DNA of 64,000 bases from assembly GCF_013337115.1 (NCBI RefSeq), contig NZ_SGWE01000005.1, positions 1 through 64,000 of the forward strand, given 5' to 3'. The translations under genes and the position numbers were made by a program. Within the stretch, counting starts at the first letter, position 1, and each line of letters opens with the position of its first letter. The notes beneath the pieces were generated by a model. That model saw only the letters and a program-made list of their open reading frames with translations. It was not told the origin of the DNA and did not search any database. This DNA comes from Deinococcus sp. JMULE3. GTDB taxonomy: Bacteria > Deinococcota > Deinococci > Deinococcales > Deinococcaceae. This document shows, piece by piece, positions 35,044-44,791 of the stretch.

Positions 35044-36954
35044 ATGGACAACCCGGCGCTGGAACCTCCGGTACGGGCCGCTGCAGCCCAACCGCGCGCA
35101 GGGCTGCAGCGGGCCGAGCAGGCCTTCGCGCAGGGCCTGAGCGTCCTGACCGGGGCGCTGCTGGTGGCGATCGTGATGATCATCTCCTGGCAGGTCGTCG
35201 CGCGCTACGTTCCAGGCCTGAGCAGCCCGCACTGGACCGAGGAACTCAGCCTGACGCTGCTGGTGTGGCTGGGCCTGATCGCCACGGCGCTCGGCATCCG
35301 CAACCATGACACCCTGCGCGTGTCGCTGCTGGTCGAGCGGCTGCCCGCCCCGGCGCAGGCGGCGCTGCACCGGCTGGTGTGGCTGATCGTGGCGGCGTTC
35401 GGGCTGTACCTGCTGCGCTACGGCTGGGAACTGTCGCGCAGCACCATGGCGCAGTTCTTTCCGACGCTGCGCCTGCCGGTCGGCTGGATGTACCTGGCCC
35501 TGCCGGCCGGCGGCGCGCTGATCGCCGCGTACGCGGCCCGCAACGTGCTGGGCGCGTTCACGCCCGCCCCGCCCGGCCCGCAGGCGCGGCGCGTGGCGCT
35601 GGTGTGCGCGCTGGCCTGCGCGCTGCTGATGCTCGCGGCGCTGCTGAACCCGGCGGCGCTGCTCGGCCCGGCCGGGCTGCTGGTCGGCACGTTCTTCGTG
35701 CTGCTGGCGGCCGGAACGCCGGTGGGCGTGGCGGTGGGCATGGCGACGCTGGTGTCGGTCGCGCGGTTCGGGATGCCGGAACTGATCGTGGCGCAGCGCA
35801 TGGCGAACGGCGTGACGTCCACGCCGCTGCTGGCCATTCCGTTCTTCATCCTGGTGGGGCAGATCATGTCCGAGGGCGGCATCGCGCGGCGCCTCGTGGA
35901 CCTGGCGCGCGTGCTGGTCGGCCCCTGGAAGGGCGGACTGGCGATGGTGAACGTGCTGGACTCCATGCTGATGGGCGGCGTGTCCGGGTCGGCCGTGGCG
36001 GACGTGAGCGCCACGGGCGGCGTGATCATTCCCATGATGGTGAAAAAAGGCTACGACCGGGATTTCGCGACCGCCATCACGGTCGCCAGTTCGGTGCAGG
36101 GCGTGATCATTCCGCCCAGTCACAACATGGTGATCTACAGCCTCGCGGCGGGCGGCGTGTCGATCGGGACGATGTTCCTGGCGGGGTACCTGCCGGGCAT
36201 CCTGACCGGCGTGGCGCTGATGATCAGCGCGTACGTCCTGTCGGTGCGCCGCAACTACCCGACCGAGCCGCGCCCGCCGCTGCGGGAGAGCCTGCGGATC
36301 GTGGGCGGCGCCGTGCCCAGCCTGCTGGTGGGCCTGATCGTGGTGGGCGGCATCGTGTTCGGGTGGTTCACGGCCACCGAATCCGCCGCGATCGGTGTGC
36401 TGGCGGCGCTGCTGGTCAGCACGGTGTTCTACCGCGAACTGACCTGGGCCAGCCTGTGGCGTTCGGTGCAGGCGTCCGTGGCGACGGTGGGCATGGTGAT
36501 GTTCATCATCGCGACCGCCAGCGCGTTCAGCTGGATGATGGCGCTGCTGCGCGTTCCGGCGGACCTGTCGGCGTTGATCCTGGGCGTCAGTGACAACCCG
36601 CTGGTGGTGCTGCTGCTGCTGAACCTGCTGATGCTGGTGCTGGGCATGTTCATGGACATGGGGCCGCTGATCGTGATCCTGACGCCCGTGCTGCTGCCCA
36701 TCGTGACGGCCGAGCCGATCGGGATGAGCGCCGTGCAGTTCGGGATCGTGATGATGCTGAACCTGGGCCTGGGCCTGACGACCCCGCCGGTGGGAACGGC
36801 GCTGTTCGTGGGCTGCGGGGTAGGGCAGACGACCATGGAGCGGGTGTCGCGGGCGATGCTGTACTTCTGGCCGCCGATGTTCGTGGCGCTGCTGCTGGTC
36901 ACGTACTTCCCGTGGTTCGTGGAGTTCATTCCGAACCTCATGCAGGGCCGCTGA
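35044..36954 (+). CDS. fused TRAP transporter permease DctQM
   Basis: 636 residues: an N-terminal small DctQ part with four membrane helices (about 30-170; IISWQVVARYVP, HWTEELSLTLLVWLG) joined to a DctM part with about twelve helices. DctM motifs include GTPVGVAVG, PLLAIPFFILVGQIMSEGGIARRLVDLA, SDNPLVVLLLLNLLMLVLGMFMD and LGLGLTTPPVGTALFVG. It takes up substrate with Na+ together with DctP. Fused QM forms are common. The ATG follows the dctP stop by 2 bp. Confidence 0.95.
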   Translation: MDNPALEPPVRAAAAQPRAGLQRAEQAFAQGLSVLTGALLVAIVMIISWQVVARYVPGLSSPHWTEELSLTLLVWLGLIATALGIRNHDTLRVSLLVERLPAPAQAALHRLVWLIVAAFGLYLLRYGWELSRSTMAQFFPTLRLPVGWMYLALPAGGALIAAYAARNVLGAFTPAPPGPQARRVALVCALACALLMLAALLNPAALLGPAGLLVGTFFVLLAAGTPVGVAVGMATLVSVARFGMPELIVAQRMANGVTSTPLLAIPFFILVGQIMSEGGIARRLVDLARVLVGPWKGGLAMVNVLDSMLMGGVSGSAVADVSATGGVIIPMMVKKGYDRDFATAITVASSVQGVIIPPSHNMVIYSLAAGGVSIGTMFLAGYLPGILTGVALMISAYVLSVRRNYPTEPRPPLRESLRIVGGAVPSLLVGLIVVGGIVFGWFTATESAAIGVLAALLVSTVFYRELTWASLWRSVQASVATVGMVMFIIATASAFSWMMALLRVPADLSALILGVSDNPLVVLLLLNLLMLVLGMFMDMGPLIVILTPVLLPIVTAEPIGMSAVQFGIVMMLNLGLGLTTPPVGTALFVGCGVGQTTMERVSRAMLYFWPPMFVALLLVTYFPWFVEFIPNLMQGR

Positions 36955-37004
36955 GGTGGGGGGTGGCGCAGGCACAGGATCTCGGCGGCCTATCCACGCC
37001 GCCC

Positions 37005-37056
37005 GCCCAATCTCGCTGCCCAATCTCGCTGCCCAACCCCGCTGCCCAACCTTGCC
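37005..37056 (+). repeat. four tandem copies of a 13-bp unit
   Basis: GCCCAATCTCGCT occurs twice exactly, then as GCCCAACCCCGCT and GCCCAACCTTGCC, in the 233-bp gap between the permease and acyltransferase genes. The gap has no gene. Function unknown; it could be slippage-prone or a cluster of binding sites. Confidence 0.85.
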
Positions 37057-37187
37057 GCCCACACACGCCGGCGGGGGTGTCCGGCCGGACCAGCCGCCGC
37101 GCGACCCGAACCCGAAGCGACTCGCCCCCCTCGAGGTGACTCCATGACCCGCCCGTACCCTGACTGCCCACCCGCAGGCCGCTCCCG

Positions 37188-37871
37188 GTGACGGCCGTCC
37201 AGAACTTCGCAGCGCCGTCGGAACGCCAGCCGTCGGCGGACCTGCCGCACTTCTTCGATTACTGCCCGTGGCGGTTCCGGGCCTGGGCCACCGACGCCGA
37301 GCGGGCCGCGCAGGCCGCCCACCAGGCGACCCTGACCGGCAGCGGCGCCCGCATCGGCCCGGACTGTTTCGTGTCGCCGCTGGCCGGGGTGTACCCGCGC
37401 GCGCTGGTGCTGGGCGCGCGGTCGTACGTCGCCGCGTACGCCTACGTGACCGACGAGGTCACGACCGGCGACGACTGCACCCTGAACCCCTACGCGGTCG
37501 TGCGCGGCCGGGTCCGGATGGGCAGCGGCGTGCGGATCGGCGCGCACGCCTCGATCATCGGGTTCAACCACGGGTTCGCGGACCCGCATACCCCGGTGTT
37601 CCAGCAGGCCGAAACGGTGCGCGGCATCGAGATCGGGGACGACGTGTGGATCGGTTCGAGCGTCACGATCCTCGACGGCGTGCGCGTCGGCAGTCACACC
37701 ATCCTCGCGGCGGGCGCCGTCGTCACGCGTGACGTGCCGGACTACGCCGTGGTGGGCGGCAGCCCGGCGCGCATCCTGAAGAGTCGCCTGGGCGAACCCA
37801 CCCCCGACAGTCCGCCAGCCAGCGCCCCGCCCGCGCGGCCCCCTCCGCCGCGCCGGACCCGCACGACCTGA
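37188..37871 (+). CDS. hexapeptide-repeat acyltransferase (left-handed beta-helix)
   Basis: 227 residues, GTG start. The central part is a left-handed beta-helix of hexapeptide repeats ([48 protein letters not shown], with the catalytic-type His; [19 protein letters not shown]), ending [23 protein letters not shown], the signature C-terminus of the WcaF/maltose O-acetyltransferase group. The last ~30 residues are Pro/Arg-rich and low complexity. It likely acetylates a sugar using acetyl-CoA. A gene of unknown function follows 29 bp later. Confidence 0.88.
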   Translation: MTAVQNFAAPSERQPSADLPHFFDYCPWRFRAWATDAERAAQAAHQATLTGSGARIGPDCFVSPLAGVYPRALVLGARSYVAAYAYVTDEVTTGDDCTLNPYAVVRGRVRMGSGVRIGAHASIIGFNHGFADPHTPVFQQAETVRGIEIGDDVWIGSSVTILDGVRVGSHTILAAGAVVTRDVPDYAVVGGSPARILKSRLGEPTPDSPPASAPPARPPPPRRTRTT

Positions 37872-37900
37872 ACGCCCTGCTCTCGGCGTTCGGGGCGCGG

Positions 37901-39001
37901 GTGGCCGCCCAGTGGCCGGACGTGCTGCGCACCTGCGCTAACACCGACCTCCACGCGGGGGGCCCCACCTACCTCCCGCAGCCCGGACGGTCCCCCTCTG
38001 TGCGCGCCACCTGCGACGCCATCGAGATCGCCGCCATGTTCGGCGCGCTGCCGGAACTGCGCGGCCGCGAGGACTTCGCCGCGCAACTCCACTCGTACCA
38101 GGACCCGCACACCGGCCTGTACCCGGACCCCTGGCACCCACCGGCCGCCGGGGACAACCCCTGGTACCTGACCGACCACCTCTCCCGCTACCACCTGCTG
38201 GCCGTCGGCTACGCCCTGGAACTGCTGGGCGAGGCGCCGCGCCATCCTGTCCACGCGGTCGCCCGGCTGGACGCCGCTGCCCTGACCGGCCTGCTGGAGG
38301 GCCTGCCCTGGACCGAACGGGCCTGGAGTGCCGGCGACTGGATCGACGGGTACGGCACCGGCCTGTACCTGAACGCCCGCAACTTTGCCGGGCACGCCGC
38401 GCCGGGCGCCGCCGAGGCGCTGCACGGCTGGCTCCTGTCACGCGCCGATCCGGCCAGTGGCCTGTGGGGCACTCCGGGCGCGCAGGACGGCTGGCTGCAA
38501 CCCGTCAACGGCTTCTACCGCCTGACGCGCGGCACCTTCGCGCAGTTCGGACTGCCCGTCCCGTACCCGGACGCCGCGACCGACACGCTGCTGCGCCACG
38601 CCCGCGACACGCGTTTCTTCAGCGACGCGCGCGGCAACGCCTGCAACGTCCTGGACGTCATTCACCCGCTGTGGCTGTGCGGCCGCCAGACGACCCACCG
38701 CGCCGACGACGTGCAGGCCTGGGCGCAGGCGCAGCTGCGGCGCATCCTGCCCCGCTGGGTGGACGGGCGCGGCTTCGCCTTCGAACTGCCCGCCCAGCCC
38801 GGCGCTGCCCTCGCCTCGCAGCCGGGACTGCAGGGCACCGAGATGTGGCTGTCCACCGTGTACCTGCTGGCCGAGGTGCTGGGCCGCAGCGAGCACCTCG
38901 GCTATCGCCCACGCGGCGTGCACCGCCTGGAACCCGCCCTGACCTTCCCGCGCGCCGGGGCCAGCCCCACCCGCCTGCCCGTCACGTCTCCCGGCGCCTG
39001 A
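37901..39001 (+). CDS. protein of unknown function with alpha/alpha-toroid character
   Basis: 366 residues, not recognised. It contains repeated aromatic helix pairs (YLTDHLSRYHLLAVGYALELLG; GDWIDGYGTGLYLNARNF; DGWLQPVNGFYRLTRGTFAQFG; GTEMWLSTVYLLAEVLG), a pattern resembling alpha/alpha barrels of glycan-active enzymes or terpenoid cyclase-like folds. The GTG at 37901 is the first standard start; coding character continues upstream ([11 protein letters not shown]), so translation may begin earlier. Co-directional with the acyltransferase, it may act in the same carbohydrate pathway. Confidence 0.75.
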   Translation: MAAQWPDVLRTCANTDLHAGGPTYLPQPGRSPSVRATCDAIEIAAMFGALPELRGREDFAAQLHSYQDPHTGLYPDPWHPPAAGDNPWYLTDHLSRYHLLAVGYALELLGEAPRHPVHAVARLDAAALTGLLEGLPWTERAWSAGDWIDGYGTGLYLNARNFAGHAAPGAAEALHGWLLSRADPASGLWGTPGAQDGWLQPVNGFYRLTRGTFAQFGLPVPYPDAATDTLLRHARDTRFFSDARGNACNVLDVIHPLWLCGRQTTHRADDVQAWAQAQLRRILPRWVDGRGFAFELPAQPGAALASQPGLQGTEMWLSTVYLLAEVLGRSEHLGYRPRGVHRLEPALTFPRAGASPTRLPVTSPGA

Positions 39002-39075
39002 TCCGGCGGGCAGGGGGCATGAGGAGCCACGGCTCGGCGTCATCCGGCGTCCCCCTCGGGTGACCGGGCGGTCCG

Positions 39076-39960
39076 TTACTCCGGTTGATCCGTGCCCGTC
39101 TGCTCTCCCACTGACTGCGCGAGGGCCACGACCCGCTCGTAATGGCTCGTGCTGATGTACCCGAGGTGCGTGGCGCTGCGGGCGTGGTCGCGCAGCGCGG
39201 CGCGGCGGATCAGGCCGGGCGGGATGAACGGCAGTTCGGCGTCGCGCGTGACGTGCAGGATCCGCAGGCGCAGGGCGTCCTGCGTGTCGTACGGGAACAT
39301 GCGCCTGGGCGCGACCTGATCCAGGGTGTCCTCGAACAGCGGGTCGTATCCGGCGCGGTGGTGCAGGCGTTGCAGGGCGGCTCCCGCCTCGGGTGTGAGG
39401 GGACTGAGCGCGTTGTTGCGCAGCAGTGTCCGCGCGTGGGGGTCGAACGCTGCCCAGGTGAGGCGCAGCAGGGTCGTGATGGGCAGCGCGTGATGCCACA
39501 GCAGCAGCAGCGCCGCCTGGAGGTTCGGGTCGGTCCGCGCGGCGTGCACGAGCGTTTCGAGGGTCTCGCGCGTGGGCAGGGGGTCGCTGCGCCGCTCGAC
39601 TTCGGGTGCGTGGAAGTCCAGCAGGGGGTCGCCGGTGATGATGCCCAGGCCCCGCAGGGCGCGGTACAGGGCGCGCAGGGCGATGACGCGGCTGGTGCGG
39701 GTGTTGGGGCGGGCGGGGGTGCCGTCGGCGTTCGTGAGGAGCGTTTCGCTCAGCCACGCGTGGAAGTCCGGTGGGGGGCGCAGCAGGCTGACGTAGTCGC
39801 GTTGCGCGGCGGTGACGATCGGGCGGAGGTTGCTGATCAGTTGTGCGGGGCGTCCGCGGATGCGGTCCTGGGCGTGCAGGGTGGTGATGAGCGTGTCGAG
39901 GTCGCCGGTGTGCAGCGCGTGCGTGAGGACCCGCGCCTGATCGTCCGCTGGATGCACCAT
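39076..39960 (-). CDS. tyrosine recombinase-like protein
   Basis: 294 residues. An N-terminal core-binding-like helical domain leads to RTSRVIALRALYRALRGLG-x-ITGDPLLDF and ALPITTLLRLTWAAFDPHARTLL (first catalytic Arg region). The C-terminus IRRAALRDHARSATHLGYISTSHYERVVALAQ resembles box II (R...H...G...Y). Box II is not a clean HxxR...GH...Y, so activity is uncertain. Leaderless start: TATGCT 6 nt before ATG. No attachment site or phage genes are adjacent. Confidence 0.6.
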   Translation of the reverse strand: MVHPADDQARVLTHALHTGDLDTLITTLHAQDRIRGRPAQLISNLRPIVTAAQRDYVSLLRPPPDFHAWLSETLLTNADGTPARPNTRTSRVIALRALYRALRGLGIITGDPLLDFHAPEVERRSDPLPTRETLETLVHAARTDPNLQAALLLLWHHALPITTLLRLTWAAFDPHARTLLRNNALSPLTPEAGAALQRLHHRAGYDPLFEDTLDQVAPRRMFPYDTQDALRLRILHVTRDAELPFIPPGLIRRAALRDHARSATHLGYISTSHYERVVALAQSVGEQTGTDQPE

Positions 39961-40439
39961 GTGCAGAGCATACCGGATGTATTCAGGGAAGGGATATGAC
40001 TTGACGGGCGGGCGGCCCTATGTGCGGCGCTACCCGTCGCTCCTACCGGTATCCATACCGCAGACGGGATCGGCGGCCCCGCGTGCTGATGCATCAGCAG
40101 AGGTTTCGGAACGACGTTGGACCGGGTCGACCAGGATGCCACTACCGCTCCAGCCGACGCGTCAGCACGCGGGGCTGGTTGTCTGTTACGTACAGCCTGC
40201 GTCGAATCGGTCATCCGGTTCGCTCAGGCTCAAGCTGGCGCCTGCCGGAAACGAGCTCGGCGAGGCGGGTGATGACGCTGGGGCGGGTGCACGCCCGTTA
40301 TTCATATCTGCAATCAATATACACCACTCACTCGAAACCCCTCCGCCAGCCCACTCCATACCGCACCGGGGGGGATACACCCCCCAACGCACCACACCTG
40401 AGGACTCACGCTGCGCCCCGCCCACCTATGGTGACCCCC
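39961..40439. other. divergent intergenic region, lower GC stretch
   Basis: No gene supported in 479 bp. A comparatively AT-rich stretch (about 40300-40335) contains TTATTCATATCTGC and ATCAATATAC. It carries the recombinase -10 (39967-39972) and the -10 of the TPR regulator (TATGGT, 40427-40432). Confidence 0.45.
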
Positions 40440-41759
40440 GTGCCCGACCCGTTCGCACCACTCCAGCAGGCCCACACCCACTGGGCCGACAGCCAGGTGA
40501 GCGCCGCGCTACAGGTCCTCGACGAATGCCGGGAACAGTCCACACCCACCTACTGGGGTGAATGGCACCGCCTGCGCGGCCTGTGCCTGCAGTCCCTCGG
40601 CGACTACCCGGCCGCCGAAACCTCCTTCAGGACCGGCCTCACCACCAGCAGCCTCAGCCAGCGCGGCCGCCTGCACCTCTCCTACGCCGCCCTGCTCGAA
40701 TACCGCCGCAGACCCGAAGAGGCCCTCGAACACCACTTCACGGCCGAACACCTCACCCGCAAGACACGCGACGCGGAATCCCACGTGACCGGCACCTACA
40801 ACCTCAGTTCCGTCCTCCTGCAACTGGGACGCTTCACCGAGGCCGGACAGACCCTCGACGCCGCCCTGACCACCACCGGCAGCGGGTCCGCACGCAGCCT
40901 GCTGCACGCCGGACGCAGCGTCGTCGCCCTCACCGCCGGGCAGACCGACCTCGCCACGCAACGCGCGCGACTCGCGCGGCACACGGCCACGCAACCCGTC
41001 TACGCCCTGCGCGCCCAGCAGATCCTCACCACCACCCTGACCGTCACGGGCCACCCGGATGCCCACGCGGCCCTGCGTGACCTGTGGGCGCTGCCCATCA
41101 CGCGCGCGGATCCCGCCGCGCGCGCGGCCGCCGAGATCCTGCAGGGCATCCTCGACGAGAATCCCGACCACCTGAGTCAGGACCGCCCGGCCGCGCACCC
41201 GGCCTGGCAGGCGCGGGCCCTGCTGCACCGGACCCGCTGGACCGACGCCGCCCAGGCCGCCACGCTCGCCCAGGCCGCACACCACCTGCAGCAGCGGCAC
41301 GAGGAAGCCCTGTTCCACCTCAGCCATCCGGACGTCCACGCGGCGCTCGTCACGGCCGGCGTTCCCCTGCGCGGGGCCGGGCCGAGACAGACGACGACCG
41401 TCACCGTCACCATCCGCGGTGAGCTGCGCCTCGCCATCAACGGCGTCCCCATCAACACGCGCCTGACCGCCCCGACCGCCGCGCTCCTCGCGGCCCTCAT
41501 CAGTGACAGTCCGCAGACCACCTCGGCACTCTGCCACGACGTCCTGGCCACCACGGACTCCCAGGCGCCCGCCCGCGCCGCCGAACGCGTCCGCCTGCTG
41601 ATCGGCGACCGGGCCGCCATCACCCTGACCGGAACAGGCGACGCGGCCCGCTGGACACTCCACCCGCACTACACCTGGGAGATCAGCCAGAACCGGGGAC
41701 AACCCCTCGGTGGACTTCCCTCACCCTACACGCAACGCCTCGAACTGACGGGGACGTGA
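40440..41759 (+). CDS. TPR-type regulator with C-terminal DNA-binding-like domain
   Basis: About 439 residues. TPR-like repeats fill the first ~290 (WHRLRGLCLQSLGDYPAAETSF; HVTGTYNLSSVLLQLGRFTEAGQTL). The C-terminal ~110 residues (VTVTIRGELRLAINGVPI, then APARAAERVRLLIGDRAAITL) have the winged-helix order of SARP/BTAD proteins. I favour GTG 40440 because TATGGT lies 7 nt upstream; an ATG at 40428 in the same frame overlaps that -10 and has no ribosome site. Same family as 14978-16576 and 46451-47563. Target unknown. Confidence 0.72.
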   Translation: MPDPFAPLQQAHTHWADSQVSAALQVLDECREQSTPTYWGEWHRLRGLCLQSLGDYPAAETSFRTGLTTSSLSQRGRLHLSYAALLEYRRRPEEALEHHFTAEHLTRKTRDAESHVTGTYNLSSVLLQLGRFTEAGQTLDAALTTTGSGSARSLLHAGRSVVALTAGQTDLATQRARLARHTATQPVYALRAQQILTTTLTVTGHPDAHAALRDLWALPITRADPAARAAAEILQGILDENPDHLSQDRPAAHPAWQARALLHRTRWTDAAQAATLAQAAHHLQQRHEEALFHLSHPDVHAALVTAGVPLRGAGPRQTTTVTVTIRGELRLAINGVPINTRLTAPTAALLAALISDSPQTTSALCHDVLATTDSQAPARAAERVRLLIGDRAAITLTGTGDAARWTLHPHYTWEISQNRGQPLGGLPSPYTQRLELTGT

Positions 41760-41861
41760 CGCGGCGCCATTCACCTTGATTCGCATTCACCGTGACTCGC
41801 AGCCGCTCCCCGGTGCAGCGGCGAGGGCACGCCGTTTCCGACGTGGACGCCCCTGCGCTGT

Positions 41862-44162
41862 TCACTTCCGGACCCCGAGGGTCAGCGGAGCCAGCGTGGT
41901 CGCCCGTTCCGCCTCCACCCTGAAATCCGCCGTGAGGTTTCCCCACCAGTCCCCGGCGTCATGCTGCCCGTTGCCGTTATTGTCCCGCCACGCGGCCAGG
42001 CGGTACGTGCCGGTCGGGACGTCCTGGAACTCGAAAGCCTGCTGCGCCGCCGACGTCCTGAGCACCTGCCATTGCCTCGCCACGCACGAGTAGACGTTGT
42101 TCGCGTGGGTCGCGACGCACACCTGCGTCCCATCCAGCGACGACCCGTCCGGACTGACCAGCGTACCCGTCACACTGCCCGGCGGGAGGTACGGCAGGTC
42201 CCCCCGGAAGCGCACCGCCACCAGGTGCGGCCGGCCACTCACGCCCGCCACACGGATCACGCTGTCCCCACCGGCGCCGCCGCGCGTCACGAAGAAATTC
42301 TGGTTCGCCATCACAACCCGCCGCGCGTCGTTCCCAATGAAGTGATACCGCAGCGGCCGGAACCCCTGCGCCGCGTCCCGCAGGTTGATCCCCTGATAGT
42401 CGAACCCCGCGATGAGGCCCGTATGGTCGAACATCAGCGTGGTCACCCAGTCCGCGTACACCTCCGGCAGGGACGCCCCGGCGATCCACTCCGCGTTCGG
42501 CACCGACGGCAGGTCCTTGCGGGTGCGGCTGAGGAATTTCGCCCAGACGCCCGCCGCGTCTCCCCCGCCCCGCTCGCCGACGAACCGGGACAGCAGGTAG
42601 TACGGGCCGTAACTGCCGATCACGTACGGGCCGGTCCCGCCGCGGTGGAAGGTCGGGTGCGCCGCCGGGTCGCTCAGCAGCGCGTCGGTATGCCAGTGCG
42701 ACGGCGCGCCCACGAGATCCGACGCGACCACCGCGAGTCCCTCTTCCAGCCACACGTCGTCCCCGCCACGCCGCCCGATGGAGATCACGTGCTTGAACTC
42801 GTGCGCCAGCATGTCCTGCCCGTACAGGCCGACCCCCAGGACGATCTGCTCGGCCGCCACGCCCGGCCCGTCATACCAGAACAGGCCGCCGTTCCCACCC
42901 TGCACGAGCGGCGTCACGAGCAGGAGGATCCGTCCGTTCCCGTCCAGGTCCGTGTCTGCGCCCCAGCGGGCGCGGGTGGTCGGCGCGACCGCCGCGAACT
43001 CCGCTTCCAGGCGTTTCACGTCCACGGCGCCGTCCGCCACGCGGTCATCGACGTAGATGAGCAGGTCCGGCGTGACGGCCCTCAGGGTGGCCGGGACGTC
43101 CTCCATCTGCCCGGTCGCCCAGTTCACGGACCGCAGCACCCGGCGCGGCTCAGGCACCGACTGACTGCCGAGCCCGGCCGCACCCGCGCGGGCCAGCGCC
43201 CGTTCCGCCTCGGCCTGCAGGGTTCGCTGCGCCCCGGCGTGAAGATCCGGCGTTGGTACCGCCTGCTGCGCCAACGCGCCCGCACCGAGCGACGGTGCGG
43301 CAAGCGACTGCGCGGCGAGTCCCCCCTGCCCGATCAGGTCGAACGTCACCTCCTTCACAGCGGGGTCCGGATTGAACGGAATCAACGCCACCCGCTCGTC
43401 GGGCTGCAGGTCCGGCAACACGACGGTCAGGTCGTTCCCGTCGTACTGCTCGGGCGTCCACACGGTCCGCTGGCCCGACAGGGTCCGCGCGGAGGCCGGC
43501 ACGTGCAGGACCCGCAGGACCTGCCGCACCTCCTGCTGCCCGTCCGACGCGGTCAGGGTCACTTCCGTCACGCCGTCCGTCCGGGCCGCGCCGCCCAGCG
43601 TCAGCGTGTACCCACCCGCAGACGGCACCAGGGCCGCGCTCACGCCGGTCAGCGGTCCCGTCGACACCGTGACGTTCGCCGTGTGCCCCCCAGAACGGGT
43701 GACGGCCACCGGAACCTGCGCGGTCCCCCCTGCCGCGAGCGCCACGCTGCCCTTCACGCCCAGCGTGAACCCCGGCGCGGCCCGCACGCGCAGCGTCATG
43801 CGGGTCGACTGGGCCGGCGTGGTCACCGACGTCGCCTGCAGGATCACGTCCGTATCCACCAGGACGGTCGGGGCGGTGTACTCGGTGGTCACGCCGCGCG
43901 CCGGGGAGAGCGTCCCGCCCCCCTGAACCACCGTCCAGTCCACGTCCCGACTGAAGGAACCCGTCCCCGTGACGGCAGCCGTCAGGGTCACGGGCGCGCC
44001 GCTGCGCAGTTCCGCGGCGGTACTGGTGATCGCCACGCCCGTGACGGCGTTCACCGGCGTGACGACCGGTGGCGTGTGCGTGGACTGACCGGGGTTGGTG
44101 CACCCGGACAGCAGCCCGAGCAGAATCAGCGTCAACGCGGGATGAAGTGCCGCTCGTTTCAT
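41862..44162 (-). CDS. lipoprotein zinc metallopeptidase with Ig-like N-terminal region
   Basis: 766 residues behind GGAGG. The signal sequence MKRAALHPALTLILLGLLSGC has a lipobox (LSGC), so it is anchored in the membrane. Beta-rich Ig/cadherin-like segments occupy about 30-220; the peptidase motif AHEFKHVISI (HExxH) near residue 460 is followed by DVWLEEGLAVVASDL, giving the third ligand Glu of a gluzincin. The C-terminus (DNNGNGQHDAGDW) looks calcium-binding. Possibly secreted protein turnover. A strong terminator from the neighbouring lipoprotein gene lies upstream. Confidence 0.85.
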   Translation of the reverse strand: MKRAALHPALTLILLGLLSGCTNPGQSTHTPPVVTPVNAVTGVAITSTAAELRSGAPVTLTAAVTGTGSFSRDVDWTVVQGGGTLSPARGVTTEYTAPTVLVDTDVILQATSVTTPAQSTRMTLRVRAAPGFTLGVKGSVALAAGGTAQVPVAVTRSGGHTANVTVSTGPLTGVSAALVPSAGGYTLTLGGAARTDGVTEVTLTASDGQQEVRQVLRVLHVPASARTLSGQRTVWTPEQYDGNDLTVVLPDLQPDERVALIPFNPDPAVKEVTFDLIGQGGLAAQSLAAPSLGAGALAQQAVPTPDLHAGAQRTLQAEAERALARAGAAGLGSQSVPEPRRVLRSVNWATGQMEDVPATLRAVTPDLLIYVDDRVADGAVDVKRLEAEFAAVAPTTRARWGADTDLDGNGRILLLVTPLVQGGNGGLFWYDGPGVAAEQIVLGVGLYGQDMLAHEFKHVISIGRRGGDDVWLEEGLAVVASDLVGAPSHWHTDALLSDPAAHPTFHRGGTGPYVIGSYGPYYLLSRFVGERGGGDAAGVWAKFLSRTRKDLPSVPNAEWIAGASLPEVYADWVTTLMFDHTGLIAGFDYQGINLRDAAQGFRPLRYHFIGNDARRVVMANQNFFVTRGGAGGDSVIRVAGVSGRPHLVAVRFRGDLPYLPPGSVTGTLVSPDGSSLDGTQVCVATHANNVYSCVARQWQVLRTSAAQQAFEFQDVPTGTYRLAAWRDNNGNGQHDAGDWWGNLTADFRVEAERATTLAPLTLGVRK

Positions 44163-44291
44163 ACCTAACCTCCAGAAAGGGGGCGTGCCGTCAGTGCACC
44201 TGCACCGACCTGAACGGTGAGGGCGCGCCTGCACAGCAGTGAACGCGCCCCGCCGTGACTGCGCCGTGACCAGACGGCGACGGACGACAAA

Positions 44292-44326
44292 AGGACAGGC
44301 CACCTGGGGGGGCGGTGGCCTGTCCT
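44292..44326 (-). terminator. Rho-independent terminator of the interrupted lipoprotein gene
   Basis: A perfect 13-bp stem, AGGACAGGCCACC (44292-44304) with GGTGGCCTGTCCT (44314-44326), loop of 9 nt, followed on the minus strand by TTTTGTCG. It lies 9 bp beyond the lipoprotein stop codon. Confidence 0.85.
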
Positions 44327-44521
44327 CACTACGACTTACTGGGACTTGTAGGCGTACCAGTTGCCGGAGACGGCCGTGGAGGTGGACGTGGTGGTGTATG
44401 CCGCATTTTTGATGGTGCTGGTCGAGGGGTCGTAGTGGTCTGCCCCCCGAAAACTGGACGGGATGAAGTAGAGAGTCAGGCTCGCCCCCCCGCCAGCCGT
44501 AGGCTGGGAAGCGAGGCCCCC

Positions 44522-44791
44522 ATGAAAAACCGGCAGTTCAGCGAAGATCAGATCATCAAACTGCTCCAGGACGCCAAAAAGGGCGAGAAGTCAGTCGAGG
44601 ACCTGTGCCGTGACTTCGGCTGCAGTCCGGCGTCCTTTTACGCCTGGAAGAAGAAATACGGCGATACGGCGCCCGACGAAGCCAAACGGCTTCGTCGTCT
44701 GGAGAAGGAGAACGCCCGCCTCCTGAAAATTGTTGGGCAGCAGCGCCTGGAAATCGATGCCATGAAGGACGTGATCCAGAAAAAGCGGTGA
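44522..44791 (+). CDS. IS3-family transposase OrfA
   Basis: 89 residues: a helix-turn-helix (FSEDQIIKLLQDAKKGEKSVEDLCRDFGCSPASFYAWKKKYG) followed by a leucine-zipper coiled coil (LRRLEKENARLLKIVGQQRLEIDAM). It binds the IS ends. It overlaps orfB by 4 nt (GTGA); in many IS3 elements a fused OrfAB is made by frameshifting, here start-stop coupling is also possible. Confidence 0.94.
   Translation: MKNRQFSEDQIIKLLQDAKKGEKSVEDLCRDFGCSPASFYAWKKKYGDTAPDEAKRLRRLEKENARLLKIVGQQRLEIDAMKDVIQKKR

Noticed and set aside
35026..37062. 678-codon minus-strand frame
   Set aside because: Antisense shadow of the TRAP permease, with extreme His/Arg/Gln content.
41961..44168. 735-codon + strand frame
   Set aside because: Arg/His/Pro-rich antisense shadow of the lipoprotein peptidase.
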